From Sphingomonadales bacterium UBA7473 (lineage in GTDB: Bacteria; Pseudomonadota; Alphaproteobacteria; Sphingomonadales; Sphingomonadaceae), in the NCBI GenBank assembly GCA_002478575.1, contig DLOX01000174.1:5844-21824 (forward strand): DNA of 15,981 nucleotides, written 5' to 3'. The stretch's first letter is position 1. Each line of letters starts with the position of its first letter. Shown piece after piece: positions 7,332 to 13,748 of this stretch. Below the pieces are notes generated by a model. That model was not told the origin of the DNA. It saw nothing but the letters and a program-made list of their open reading frames with translations, and made no database searches. Made by a program: the position numbers and the translations under genes.

Positions 7332-8017
7332 GTAATTTTCCCCGCCGCAATCACGGCCCCCGTTGGGTTGCCGCCCGGCGCACCTTCCGCTCTCTCAGGC
7401 GTGATAGCGAGGGTTGCACCACTGGCCATCAACGCTCGAAGCTCTGGCGGGAGCGTATGTCGCGTGGGCTTGTCGGCTTCGACGACGCCCAAAGAGGTTG
7501 GCTTTTGCCCTTCGGGGATGACCCAAAGCTCAGGATAAAGCTTCCCCGTATTGAGCGAGACGGGCGTGATAATGAGCTCGCCATTGGAGGCATCAAAGCT
7601 TGCGGTCACTGCTGCGTTTCCGCCTTCGGCACTTAGGGCTGCAATCATCGGGGCAGAAGTTGGTTGAGGCGCAGGCACGGGCTGATTGATGAGCATCACG
7701 CCCAGAACCGCTGCTGCCGCCATAGAGACGAACGAAAGCCCCTGCCAAAAACGCACAGGCCCAGCCCTGTCTTGAGATGCAGCAGGCGCGATCTGAGCCT
7801 GCACCTTCTCCCAAACATGCGCTGGCGGGGGAGCAGCCAGATGCGAAGCCATTGGCATTAGCCGTTCTTCCCAGCTTTGCACTTCCGCTGCAAAGGCCGC
7901 ATCGCACGTCATCCGCGCTCGGGCCTGCGCTTCGTCAGCAGGCGAAAGCAAGCGCATCGCCAGTTCAGCGGCGAGGGCGATATCGTCTTCGGTCAAAGGC
8001 GTGGGGGCTGTGCTCAT
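7322..8017 (-). CDS. Anti-sigma factor, RskA-like
   Basis: Single-pass membrane protein of 231 residues that presumably sequesters the ECF sigma factor encoded just upstream. The N-terminal cytoplasmic part (1-89) contains LAAELAMRLLSPADEAQAR (16-34), an acidic, Ala-rich helical region typical of anti-sigma domains; it has no HxxxCxxC zinc motif, so it is not a ZAS-type anti-sigma factor. One transmembrane helix lies at about 91-110, then a Pro-rich spacer. The periplasmic RskA C-terminal domain (about 120-231) shows YPELWVIPEGQKPTSLGVV (161-179) and ends AGKITVI. The start overlaps the sigma stop (ATGA, 8014-8017), indicating coupled translation and near-stoichiometric synthesis. In the known family, release of sigma is by regulated proteolysis; the stimulus here is unknown. 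Confidence 0.9.
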   Translation of the reverse strand: MSTAPTPLTEDDIALAAELAMRLLSPADEAQARARMTCDAAFAAEVQSWEERLMPMASHLAAPPPAHVWEKVQAQIAPAASQDRAGPVRFWQGLSFVSMAAAAVLGVMLINQPVPAPQPTSAPMIAALSAEGGNAAVTASFDASNGELIITPVSLNTGKLYPELWVIPEGQKPTSLGVVEADKPTRHTLPPELRALMASGATLAITPERAEGAPGGNPTGAVIAAGKITVI

Positions 8018-8613
8018 TCAGACAAGCACTCCCTCAATTTGAGGAGCGCTCTACGAATGCGGCTTTTGATCGTTCCCAAAGGCACAGCATCCCGTTCAGC
8101 CAGTTCAGCATAGGTCGCGCCTCCAAGAAAGGCCTGCTGAATGAAGGCTGCATCCCGCGCCTCAAGGCTCGCCATACAGTCATTGAGCGCCGCCGCATCT
8201 TGGCCCGCCATCAGCGCAGCATCGGCCAAGGGCGCAGTGTCAGGCACTTCATAGGCCTCTTCCACTGGCGCTGTGACCGTCACTTTCCGCGCCCGCAACC
8301 GATCAATCGCGCGGTTGCGCGTCACGGTGGCCAGCCAGGTAATGGGGCTGGCGCGCGTGGGCTCAAAAGTCGTGGCCCGATTCCATATGGTCACATAAGC
8401 GTCTTGCAAAGCGTCCTCAGCTTCCTGTCGATCGGTGAAGATACGCAGGCAAATCCCGAATAGTTTCGCGGAGGTGCGCTTGTAAACCTCTTCAAAAGCG
8501 GCGCGATTGCCTTGGCCTGCGGCAACAAGCGCCATGGAAAGCGCTGCCCGATCTTCTGAGGCGCGGCGGGCAATGAAGCTTGCGGCCTGATCTAGGGAGG
8601 ATGAGTCAGACAT
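8014..8613 (-). CDS. ECF RNA polymerase sigma factor, SigK-like
   Basis: Group 4 (extracytoplasmic function) sigma factor of 199 residues. Region 2 spans about 38-108: AFEEVYKRTSAKLFGICLRI, then EAEDALQDAYVTIWNRA for core and -10 contacts, then ITWLATVTRNRAIDRLRAR. Region 4 spans about 142-195 and has the helix-turn-helix TYAELAERDAVPLGTIKSRI for the -35. No extra C-terminal domain is present. The frame stays open to 8706, but ATG 8613 gives the natural N-terminus MSDSSSLDQ and the upstream codons run into the divergent promoter region; its ribosome binding site is weak (AGAGAG). It is followed with a 4-nt overlap by an RskA-like anti-sigma gene and then by a fasciclin gene. The SigK/ECF19 assignment rests on this context and on similarity from memory. 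Confidence 0.92.
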   Translation of the reverse strand: MSDSSSLDQAASFIARRASEDRAALSMALVAAGQGNRAAFEEVYKRTSAKLFGICLRIFTDRQEAEDALQDAYVTIWNRATTFEPTRASPITWLATVTRNRAIDRLRARKVTVTAPVEEAYEVPDTAPLADAALMAGQDAAALNDCMASLEARDAAFIQQAFLGGATYAELAERDAVPLGTIKSRIRRALLKLRECLSE

Positions 8614-8726
8614 CGGCGCTCTCTTTGCCCTTGTTCGAAGGCCTTGTGAAGGGTCCTTTCGTCGCGGTCCAACTTGCGCTAGGCGGCTGCGGAGCCATTG
8701 ACGCAACAGCCTGCAGGATCAGACCC

Positions 8727-9380
8727 ATGAAATTTTTCGTAGACACAGCCGACACCAAAGACATTGCCGAACTGGCAGCAACCGGCCTGTTGGACGGCGT
8801 GACCACCAACCCGTCGCTGATCGCCAAGTCCGGCCGGGATTTCATGGAAGTCACCAAAGAAATTTGCGCGCTTGTCAATGGCCCCGTCTCCGCTGAAGTC
8901 GTGGCGCTGGATCATCCCACGATGATGAAAGAAGCGGAAATCCTTCGGAAAATTGCTGACAATGTCTGCATCAAAGTGCCGCTGACCATTGATGGCCTCA
9001 AAACCTGCAAAGCGCTGACCGAAGATGGCACGATGGTGAATGTGACACTTTGCTTCTCTGCCAATCAGGCTTTGCTGGCTGCGAAAGCCGGCGCGACGTT
9101 CATTTCGCCCTTCGTTGGCCGCCATGATGACAATGGCTTTGATGGCATGCAGCTGATCTCAGACATTCGCCTGATCTATGACAATTATGATTTCGAAACC
9201 GCGATCTTGGTCGCAAGCGTTCGCCATGCCGTTCATGTGCTTGAGTCCGCCAAGATCGGTGCTGATGTGATGACGGCTCCCCCTGCGGTGATCAAATCCT
9301 TGTTCAACCATGTGCTGACCGAAAAAGGCATCCAAGGCTTCCTCGCCGATTGGGCGAAGACGGGGCAATCGATTGGGTAG
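8727..9380 (+). CDS. fsa: Fructose-6-phosphate aldolase / small transaldolase (TalC/FSA type)
   Basis: Class I aldolase of the small transaldolase family, 217 residues, exactly the family length. It forms a Schiff base and either transfers dihydroxyacetone in the pentose phosphate pathway or cleaves fructose 6-phosphate; sequence alone does not fully separate the two activities. Visible motifs are MKFFVDTAD at the start, GVTTNPSLIAKSGRDF (24-39), the catalytic lysine K83 in VCIKVPLT, NVTLCFSANQALLAAKAGA (about 104-122) and SPFVGRHDD (about 126-134). The frame is open further upstream, but MKFF is the universal family start; AGGA lies about 9 nt before it. Its upstream region (8614-8726) is shared with the divergent sigma gene. 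A palindromic repeat begins 13 nt after the stop. Confidence 0.93.
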   Translation: MKFFVDTADTKDIAELAATGLLDGVTTNPSLIAKSGRDFMEVTKEICALVNGPVSAEVVALDHPTMMKEAEILRKIADNVCIKVPLTIDGLKTCKALTEDGTMVNVTLCFSANQALLAAKAGATFISPFVGRHDDNGFDGMQLISDIRLIYDNYDFETAILVASVRHAVHVLESAKIGADVMTAPPAVIKSLFNHVLTEKGIQGFLADWAKTGQSIG

Positions 9381-9393
9381 GTTCTTGACTGAA

Positions 9394-9458
9394 CCGTTCG
9401 TCCCGAGCGAAGTCGAGGGATCGGTAGGCCATGTCTCGACTACGCTCGACACGAACGG
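9394..9458. repeat. Palindromic intergenic repeat (REP-like), copy 1
   Basis: Arms 9394-9417 and 9435-9458 are inverted and match at 21 of 24 positions (left starts CCGTTCGTCCCGAGCG; right ends CTCGACACGAACGG), with a 17-nt spacer. The same family recurs at 12739-12801. It follows the aldolase stop and may end or stabilise that transcript. The right arm runs into the first codons of the longest xerC frame. Elements of this kind are common between genes in sphingomonads, as far as I recall. Confidence 0.75.
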
Positions 9459-10354
9459 GGTTGGGAGTTGTGGAAAGTAGCTCCCCTATCATCACCCGCT
9501 GGACCGCTCATCTGCACAGCGGCAGGCGCAGATCACCGCACACGATCCGTGCCTATGCGGCGACGGCGGAACGATTGCTGGCCTTTCTGTCAGACCATCA
9601 AGGCGGCGTGCCTGATCTTTCAGCCGTCACTGCCGCAGACCTGAGGGCCTATCTTGCCCATCGCCGCGCGGATGGGCTGAACAATGCCAGTGCCGCGCGA
9701 GAGCTGTCGGCGGTGCGTGGCTTCATGAGCTTTGCGGGGGGTGCAGATACGGTTCCCAAGCTCAAAGGCCCGCGCGTTAAGAAAGGCGTGCCTCGGCCCA
9801 TCTCTCCCGATGAAGCAATTGCGCTGGCAGGCGATGTGGCTGATCAATCAAATGAGGCTTGGATCGCCGCGCGCGATTGGGCGATCTTGCTTCTGCTCTA
9901 TGGCGCAGGGCTGCGGATTGGCGAGGCGCTGGGTCTTACGGGTGCAGTGCTCCCGATAGGCAAAGCGATGCAAGTGACGGGCAAGCGGGACAAGACGCGG
10001 CTGGTGCCGATCATCCCCAAAGTCGCCGATGCAATTGCGGCCTACATCGATCTCTGCCCCTATCCGCCTTCCAAGACTGAGCCATTATTTCGCGGGAGCC
10101 GAGGCGGTCCGCTCAATCCGGCGATCATCCGCCGCTCGGTCCAAAAGGCCAGGGGCAGGCTTGGTCTGTCGGAACGAACGACGCCCCATGCGCTTCGCCA
10201 CAGCTTTGCAACGCACTTGCTCGCGGGCGGTGCGGATTTGAGGAGCCTGCAAGAACTGCTGGGGCACGCCTCCCTCTCTTCGACGCAAGTCTATACCGCT
10301 GTCGATGCTGCCTATTTGCTGGATGTTTATCGCGCTGCGCATCCTCGCGGTTAA
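9431..10354 (+). CDS. xerC: Tyrosine site-specific recombinase XerC
   Basis: Cytoplasmic recombinase that with XerD resolves chromosome dimers at dif. It has 307 residues from ATG 9431. The N-terminal SAM-like DNA-binding domain spans about 20-105 (RRRSPHTIRAYAATAERLLAF, then SAARELSAVRGFMSF); the catalytic domain spans about 120-305. All catalytic residues are present: R162 (GAGLRIGEALGL), K185 (VTGKRDKTRLVPI), H253 and R256 (HALRHSFATHL), H279 (LLGHASLSSTQ) and Y288. The start is uncertain: the first ten codons lie in the right arm of the palindromic repeat and look non-native. GTG 9470 (giving VESSSPIITRW) or TTG 9461 would give a more usual N-terminus but with poorly spaced ribosome binding sites. 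XerD is the alternative name; the short spacing to the aldolase gene favours XerC from memory. Confidence 0.9.
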   Translation: MSRLRSTRTGLGVVESSSPIITRWTAHLHSGRRRSPHTIRAYAATAERLLAFLSDHQGGVPDLSAVTAADLRAYLAHRRADGLNNASAARELSAVRGFMSFAGGADTVPKLKGPRVKKGVPRPISPDEAIALAGDVADQSNEAWIAARDWAILLLLYGAGLRIGEALGLTGAVLPIGKAMQVTGKRDKTRLVPIIPKVADAIAAYIDLCPYPPSKTEPLFRGSRGGPLNPAIIRRSVQKARGRLGLSERTTPHALRHSFATHLLAGGADLRSLQELLGHASLSSTQVYTAVDAAYLLDVYRAAHPRG

Positions 10355-10382
10355 GCTTCGTTCATCTACCGTTAAGCCTTAC

Positions 10383-10398
10383 GATTACACATGTAGTC
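10383..10398. promoter_or_regulatory. BlaI/MecI-type operator
   Basis: GATTACACATGTAGTC contains TACA-N2-TGTA within an imperfect 16-bp palindrome (GAyTACA-ca-TGTArTC). This is the half-site arrangement of BlaI/MecI operators (TTACATATGTAA-like). It lies 31 nt before the start codon of the BlaI-family repressor gene, the expected place for autoregulation. Just upstream is a direct repeat GTTAAGC at 10350-10356 and 10371-10377, spaced 21 nt; its role is unknown. No convincing -35/-10 pair was identified. Confidence 0.55.
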
Positions 10399-10429
10399 GA
10401 CAAGAGCGAAACGGAAGCGAGTCCTCCCA

Positions 10430-10798
10430 ATGACTGACCGAATCAGCGATGCCGAATATGCCGTGATGGAGGTGCTGTGGCACCAAGCGCCGCAGGATGC
10501 GACGATGGTCGCCGACACGCTTGCCACCACCCAAGGCTGGACCTTAGCGACGGTTAAAACCCTGCTCAGCCGCTTGGCAAGCAAAGGCGCTGTCGAGACC
10601 ACCGCCGATGGCCGCAAATTCCTTTACAGCCCGCTTATCGAGCGCAGCAATTATGTTGCGGGGGAATCGCAGCGCTTGGTCGATCGCCTGTTTGGCGGGA
10701 AGCTCTCCCCGCTCGTGGCCCATCTGGCTGAGCGCGAGGCGCTGAGCGCCGATGACATTGCCGAAATCGAAGCCTTGATCAAAGGACTGAAAGCATGA
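10430..10798 (+). CDS. BlaI/MecI/CopY-family transcriptional repressor
   Basis: Winged-helix repressor of 122 residues, the full family length. The DNA-binding domain spans about 1-70: ISDAEYAVMEVLWHQAP is the family's opening helix pair, TLATVKTLLSRLASKGAVE is the recognition helix and wing, and GRKFLYSPLI closes the wing. The C-terminal dimerisation helices span about 75-122. In staphylococcal BlaI/MecI the repressor is cut at an Asn-Phe bond after antibiotic sensing. The corresponding stretch here reads VAHLAERE, without Asn-Phe, so cleavage at that point would need another specificity. It overlaps the next gene by 4 nt (ATGA), showing co-translation with the M56 peptidase. A BlaI-type operator lies just upstream. 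The regulon beyond this operon is unknown. Confidence 0.93.
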   Translation: MTDRISDAEYAVMEVLWHQAPQDATMVADTLATTQGWTLATVKTLLSRLASKGAVETTADGRKFLYSPLIERSNYVAGESQRLVDRLFGGKLSPLVAHLAEREALSADDIAEIEALIKGLKA

Positions 10799-12252
10799 GC
10801 AGCTGGATCATCGAAACGCTTGTCGCCACCACGCTGCTGATGCTGCTGGTGATGGCAGTCCGTAAGCCTGTTGCTCGGCGCTATGGGGCGAAAGCGGCCT
10901 ATGCTTTGTGGTTGGCGCCTGCCCTTCGGCTTTTCTTGCCGCCGCTCCCTGCTGAATGGCTAAGCGCGCGAGAAGTGATTTTGGCCGGATTGCCTGCAGT
11001 GGCGCCAGCAACCGATTGGATGAGTTATGCAGTCGGTTTCTGGATTGTCGGGGCCGTTGGCTTCCTCGGCTGGCATCTCCTTGGATATGCGCGCTTTGCC
11101 AATGAAGCGCGGGACAAAGCCACGTGGCTCCGCGCCGATGGCCGGATTGAGATTGGCGAAAGCCCAAGCGTCAAAGCGCCCGTCGCCTTTGGCCTTCTTT
11201 GGCAGACCGTCATGCTGCCCGCGGATTTTCAGGATCGCTATTCCCCCGCTGAGCAGCGCCTGTCGATCACGCATGAATTGACGCACCATCGCCGTCGGGA
11301 TTTGGCGGCCAATATGCTGGCGCTCATCATGCTGGCTTTGCATTGGTTCAACCCACTCGCCCGCGCCGCTTACCGCGCGTTCCGCACCGATCAGGAAGCG
11401 GCATGTGATGCCGATGTGCTGGCCCAAACCGCGCCGCATGATCGCCATGCTTATGGAACGGCGCTTCTGAAATCAGCACTTGCTGATCCTCCCTTGGCTG
11501 CCTGCTCGGCGGGTGTCGCGAGCACCCTTAAAGAGCGCCTCCGCCGGATTGCGATCCTTGATGAGGCCCGCCCCACTCTGATCGCGAGCCTGTGCTTGCT
11601 GGCGATGCTGGCGCTTTCGATGCTGCTATCCGCTTCGACCCGTTATGTGCAAGACCAGACCTTGGCCGCGCCGAACCGCGCTCCCTCCTATCTCGCGACT
11701 TTAACGCCTTCGATCGAATCAGGTGCTTTGCCAGTGGTCGTTGAGGCCAAGATTGAGAATGTTGTTGAGGTAGAACCAGTCGCCCAGACCGTGACGGCCA
11801 AACTCATACTTCCCAGACTTGAAGAAGAACCCGCGCCCGCACCATTCGAACAACCAAATCCACAGCCCCAGCCAGTCGCGGCGCCGGAGCCAGTTGAGAC
11901 GCCAGAGCCGCAAGTCGTCCTCGCCAAGACAAAAGGTTGCGCCAAGCGGAAAGCGCAACTGGTGACCTTTGTTGATGATCGGACACTGACCGTCCGCACC
12001 ATGTCCGTCGGCACACCTTGCGTCGATACGGGGGCACTGGCCGAAGCTCGCGCCCGGATCGCCATTGCAGCCCCGGCCCTTGAGAGGGCCCGTGCTGCCA
12101 TCGCCTCCGATCAAGTTTTAGACCCGCGGATCAGGAACGCCGCCTTGGCGGAGCTTGATGCCGAACTCGCCGATCTCAACGCGGAACTCGCTGAGCTGAA
12201 CGCGGGGGTCGCAGAACTTTCATCCCAACGCGGCTTAGCCTCACTTCAATAG
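10795..12252 (+). CDS. BlaR1-like M56 zinc metallopeptidase, membrane sensor
   Basis: Integral-membrane metallopeptidase of 485 residues that pairs with the repressor encoded upstream. Hydrophobic segments lie at about 5-22, 33-52, 78-98, 172-185 and 262-282. The gluzincin motif is HELTHH (H160, E161, H164), with the likely third zinc ligand E201 in DQEAACDADVL. BlaR1 and MecR1 end in a periplasmic penicillin-binding domain of about 250 residues; this protein does not. After the last membrane segment it has a linker, a Pro/Glu-rich stretch (343-375, PNPQPQPVAAPEPVETPEP) and a tail (381-485) that starts GCAKRK and ends in a helical ELAD/ELAE-rich region. The tail resembles the small secreted protein encoded 28 nt downstream. 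The sensed signal is therefore probably not a beta-lactam bound to a penicillin-binding domain. Confidence 0.9.
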   Translation: MSSWIIETLVATTLLMLLVMAVRKPVARRYGAKAAYALWLAPALRLFLPPLPAEWLSAREVILAGLPAVAPATDWMSYAVGFWIVGAVGFLGWHLLGYARFANEARDKATWLRADGRIEIGESPSVKAPVAFGLLWQTVMLPADFQDRYSPAEQRLSITHELTHHRRRDLAANMLALIMLALHWFNPLARAAYRAFRTDQEAACDADVLAQTAPHDRHAYGTALLKSALADPPLAACSAGVASTLKERLRRIAILDEARPTLIASLCLLAMLALSMLLSASTRYVQDQTLAAPNRAPSYLATLTPSIESGALPVVVEAKIENVVEVEPVAQTVTAKLILPRLEEEPAPAPFEQPNPQPQPVAAPEPVETPEPQVVLAKTKGCAKRKAQLVTFVDDRTLTVRTMSVGTPCVDTGALAEARARIAIAAPALERARAAIASDQVLDPRIRNAALAELDAELADLNAELAELNAGVAELSSQRGLASLQ

Positions 12253-12280
12253 GCAGCCGCTCCACACGAAAGGCAAACAT

Positions 12281-12622
12281 ATGAAAACGCTATATTCCGT
12301 GGCACTGGCAGCATCCCTGCTGTGCCTCGCCGGACCTGCTTACGCTGAAGAAACGGCAAAGCCTGCGACGTCCGAAACCAACAAAGTGATGATCATCTCC
12401 TCCAATGATGGCTGCGCAAAGAAAGACGGAAAAGCGAAGGTGAGCCGAATCATCATGCGGTCCACCGATGGCAAAACAACGTCCGTCGACGTCAGTGAGC
12501 ATCTTGCCGAAGCCCGCAAAGCCATTGCCGAAGAAGACTCGCTTTCAAAGGAAATGAAGGACAAGGTCTTGAAATCACTAGATCAAACCATTGCCGAAAT
12601 GAAAGGCAAGGAAACGATCTAA
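12281..12622 (+). CDS. Small secreted protein related to the M56 peptidase tail
   Basis: Protein of 113 residues with a clear signal peptide (hydrophobic core SVALAASLLCLAG, cleavage after AYA at residue 22), so the mature form of about 91 residues is periplasmic or secreted. I do not recognise a named family. The mature part has one Cys (C45, in GCAKK) and ends in a highly charged, Lys/Glu-rich helix. Compared with the C-terminal tail of the preceding peptidase, both have GCAK, then LAEAR about 27-30 residues later, then an AIA-initiated helix; residues 81-107 align without gaps to 435-461 of the peptidase with 8 identities of 27. AAGG lies about 8 nt before the start. The 28-nt gap indicates a three-gene operon. 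A sensor partner, decoy or inhibitor role is speculation. Confidence 0.85.
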   Translation: MKTLYSVALAASLLCLAGPAYAEETAKPATSETNKVMIISSNDGCAKKDGKAKVSRIIMRSTDGKTTSVDVSEHLAEARKAIAEEDSLSKEMKDKVLKSLDQTIAEMKGKETI

Positions 12623-12660
12623 CAACAATCAGCGCCTTTCCGGCCCCACGCCGGTTTGCG

Positions 12661-12702
12661 CCCGGGCGAGGTAGGGCTTCATCCCTTCCTGCCTCGTCCG
12701 GG
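12661..12702 (+). terminator. Long stem-loop after the BlaI/M56 operon
   Basis: Bases 12661-12675 (CCCGGGCGAGGTAGG) pair with 12688-12702 (CCTGCCTCGTCCGGG) over all 15 positions in RNA if two G-U pairs are allowed, with a 12-nt loop. ATTGTATTTC follows, U-rich but not a clean run. It begins 39 nt after the stop of the small secreted protein, so a role in ending or protecting the operon mRNA is likely. A small non-coding RNA is the alternative. Confidence 0.5.
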
Positions 12703-12738
12703 ATTGTATTTCAGACCCCTTCCCAAGCCTTTGATATT

Positions 12739-12801
12739 CCGTTCGTCTTGAGCGCGATTGAGCTTCATCCCCCTCCACTCGATTGAGTTCGGGACGAACG
12801 G
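12739..12801. repeat. Palindromic intergenic repeat (REP-like), copy 2
   Basis: CCGTTCGTC (12739-12747) and GACGAACGG (12793-12801) are perfect inverted ends; the imperfect pairing extends inward to about 24 nt. GATTGAG occurs twice inside. The left end closely matches copy 1 at 9394-9417. TACCTTTTT follows, so a transcript entering from the left could end here. Together with the preceding stem-loop it fills much of the 250-nt gap 12623-12872, in which I see no gene. Confidence 0.7.
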
Positions 12802-12872
12802 TACCTTTTTCTAACGCACCTCCTAAGAACTCGGTTTGCGCTTTGGCGCACAATAGACCAAAACGCTTTATC

Positions 12873-13748
12873 ATGACCGCGCCAGACCTCTCCAATGAAC
12901 CCTATGCAATTGCGGAAAGCGTCAGCCCGCTCATTCGCCGGGTGCTTGCCCGCAATGCTTCCCCCTTCAGCTATACCGGAACACAAACCTATATTGTGGG
13001 CCATGGCGAAGTGGCCGTGATCGATCCCGGTCCCTTGGGCGACGATCCGGCCCATGTCGGGGAGCTGATCCGTATCCTCTCCGGCGAGCGTATCACCGCC
13101 ATCCTCTGCACCCACACCCACCGTGATCATTCGCCAGCGGCGGCCCCTTTGGCCGAGGCGACGGGCGCACCTGTGATGGGCTGTGCGCCTCTGTTCCTCG
13201 AAGATGACGGGCCACGGTCAGACGCGTCCTTTGACACGACCTACGCCCCTTCCCGCGTGTTGAAGGATGGCGAGAGCCTCACTGGCCCGGGCTGGACGCT
13301 GACTGCGCTCCATACGCCGGGGCATACGTCGAACCATCTTTGCTTTGCGCTAGAGGAAGAAAAGGCGCTCTTTACCGGCGATCATATCATGGGCTGGTCA
13401 ACGACCGTGGTCTCGCCGCCCGATGGGGACATGGCGGATTATATGCGCAGCCTCCAACTGCTGATCGACCGAGACGATGCGCTTTATTATCCGGCCCACG
13501 GCCCAGCCGTCGAGCAGCCGCAGCGTTTGGCACGCGGCATGATGATCCACCGCAAGCAGCGCGAGGCGCAAATCATGAAGGCGCTCGCCGACGGCCCAAG
13601 GCGCATCAAGGATATGGTGCCTGACATGTATAAGGGCGTTGATCCCCGGCTCCATGGCGCGGCGGGACGGTCTGTGCTGGCGCATCTGATCGATATGCGG
13701 GATCGCGACTTGGTGTCTGAAGAGGCTGACACATGGACCTTAAGCTGA
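12873..13748 (+). CDS. Metallo-beta-lactamase-fold hydrolase, LACTB2-like
   Basis: Soluble MBL-fold protein of 291 residues. Zinc ligands are all present: H81, H83, D85 and H86 in THTHRDH, H151 in TPGHTSNHL, D170 in LFTGDHIMG and H209 in YYPAHGP. The C-terminal winged-helix-like tail (about 225-291, HRKQREAQIMKALADGPRRI then LAHLIDMRDRDLV) is the arrangement of LACTB2-type proteins, which in eukaryotes act as ribonucleases; the bacterial substrate is unknown, and a true beta-lactamase role is not indicated. The frame is open back to 12783, but that part lies in the palindromic repeat; ATG 12873 gives the family-like N-terminus MTAPDLSNEPYAI. No clear ribosome binding site precedes it. A small TGCGC-TTTG-GCGCA palindrome lies about 25-35 nt upstream. 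The stop overlaps the next gene by 16 nt. Confidence 0.9.
   Translation: MTAPDLSNEPYAIAESVSPLIRRVLARNASPFSYTGTQTYIVGHGEVAVIDPGPLGDDPAHVGELIRILSGERITAILCTHTHRDHSPAAAPLAEATGAPVMGCAPLFLEDDGPRSDASFDTTYAPSRVLKDGESLTGPGWTLTALHTPGHTSNHLCFALEEEKALFTGDHIMGWSTTVVSPPDGDMADYMRSLQLLIDRDDALYYPAHGPAVEQPQRLARGMMIHRKQREAQIMKALADGPRRIKDMVPDMYKGVDPRLHGAAGRSVLAHLIDMRDRDLVSEEADTWTLS

Noticed and set aside
12783..12872. Upstream extension of the MBL-hydrolase frame.
   Set aside because: It begins inside a palindromic repeat and the residues do not match the usual N-terminus of the family.
12873..13748. MBL-fold protein considered as a beta-lactamase served by the nearby BlaI/BlaR1-like unit.
   Set aside because: Its sequence is LACTB2-like with a winged-helix tail and no signal peptide, and two terminator-like structures separate it from the BlaI operon.
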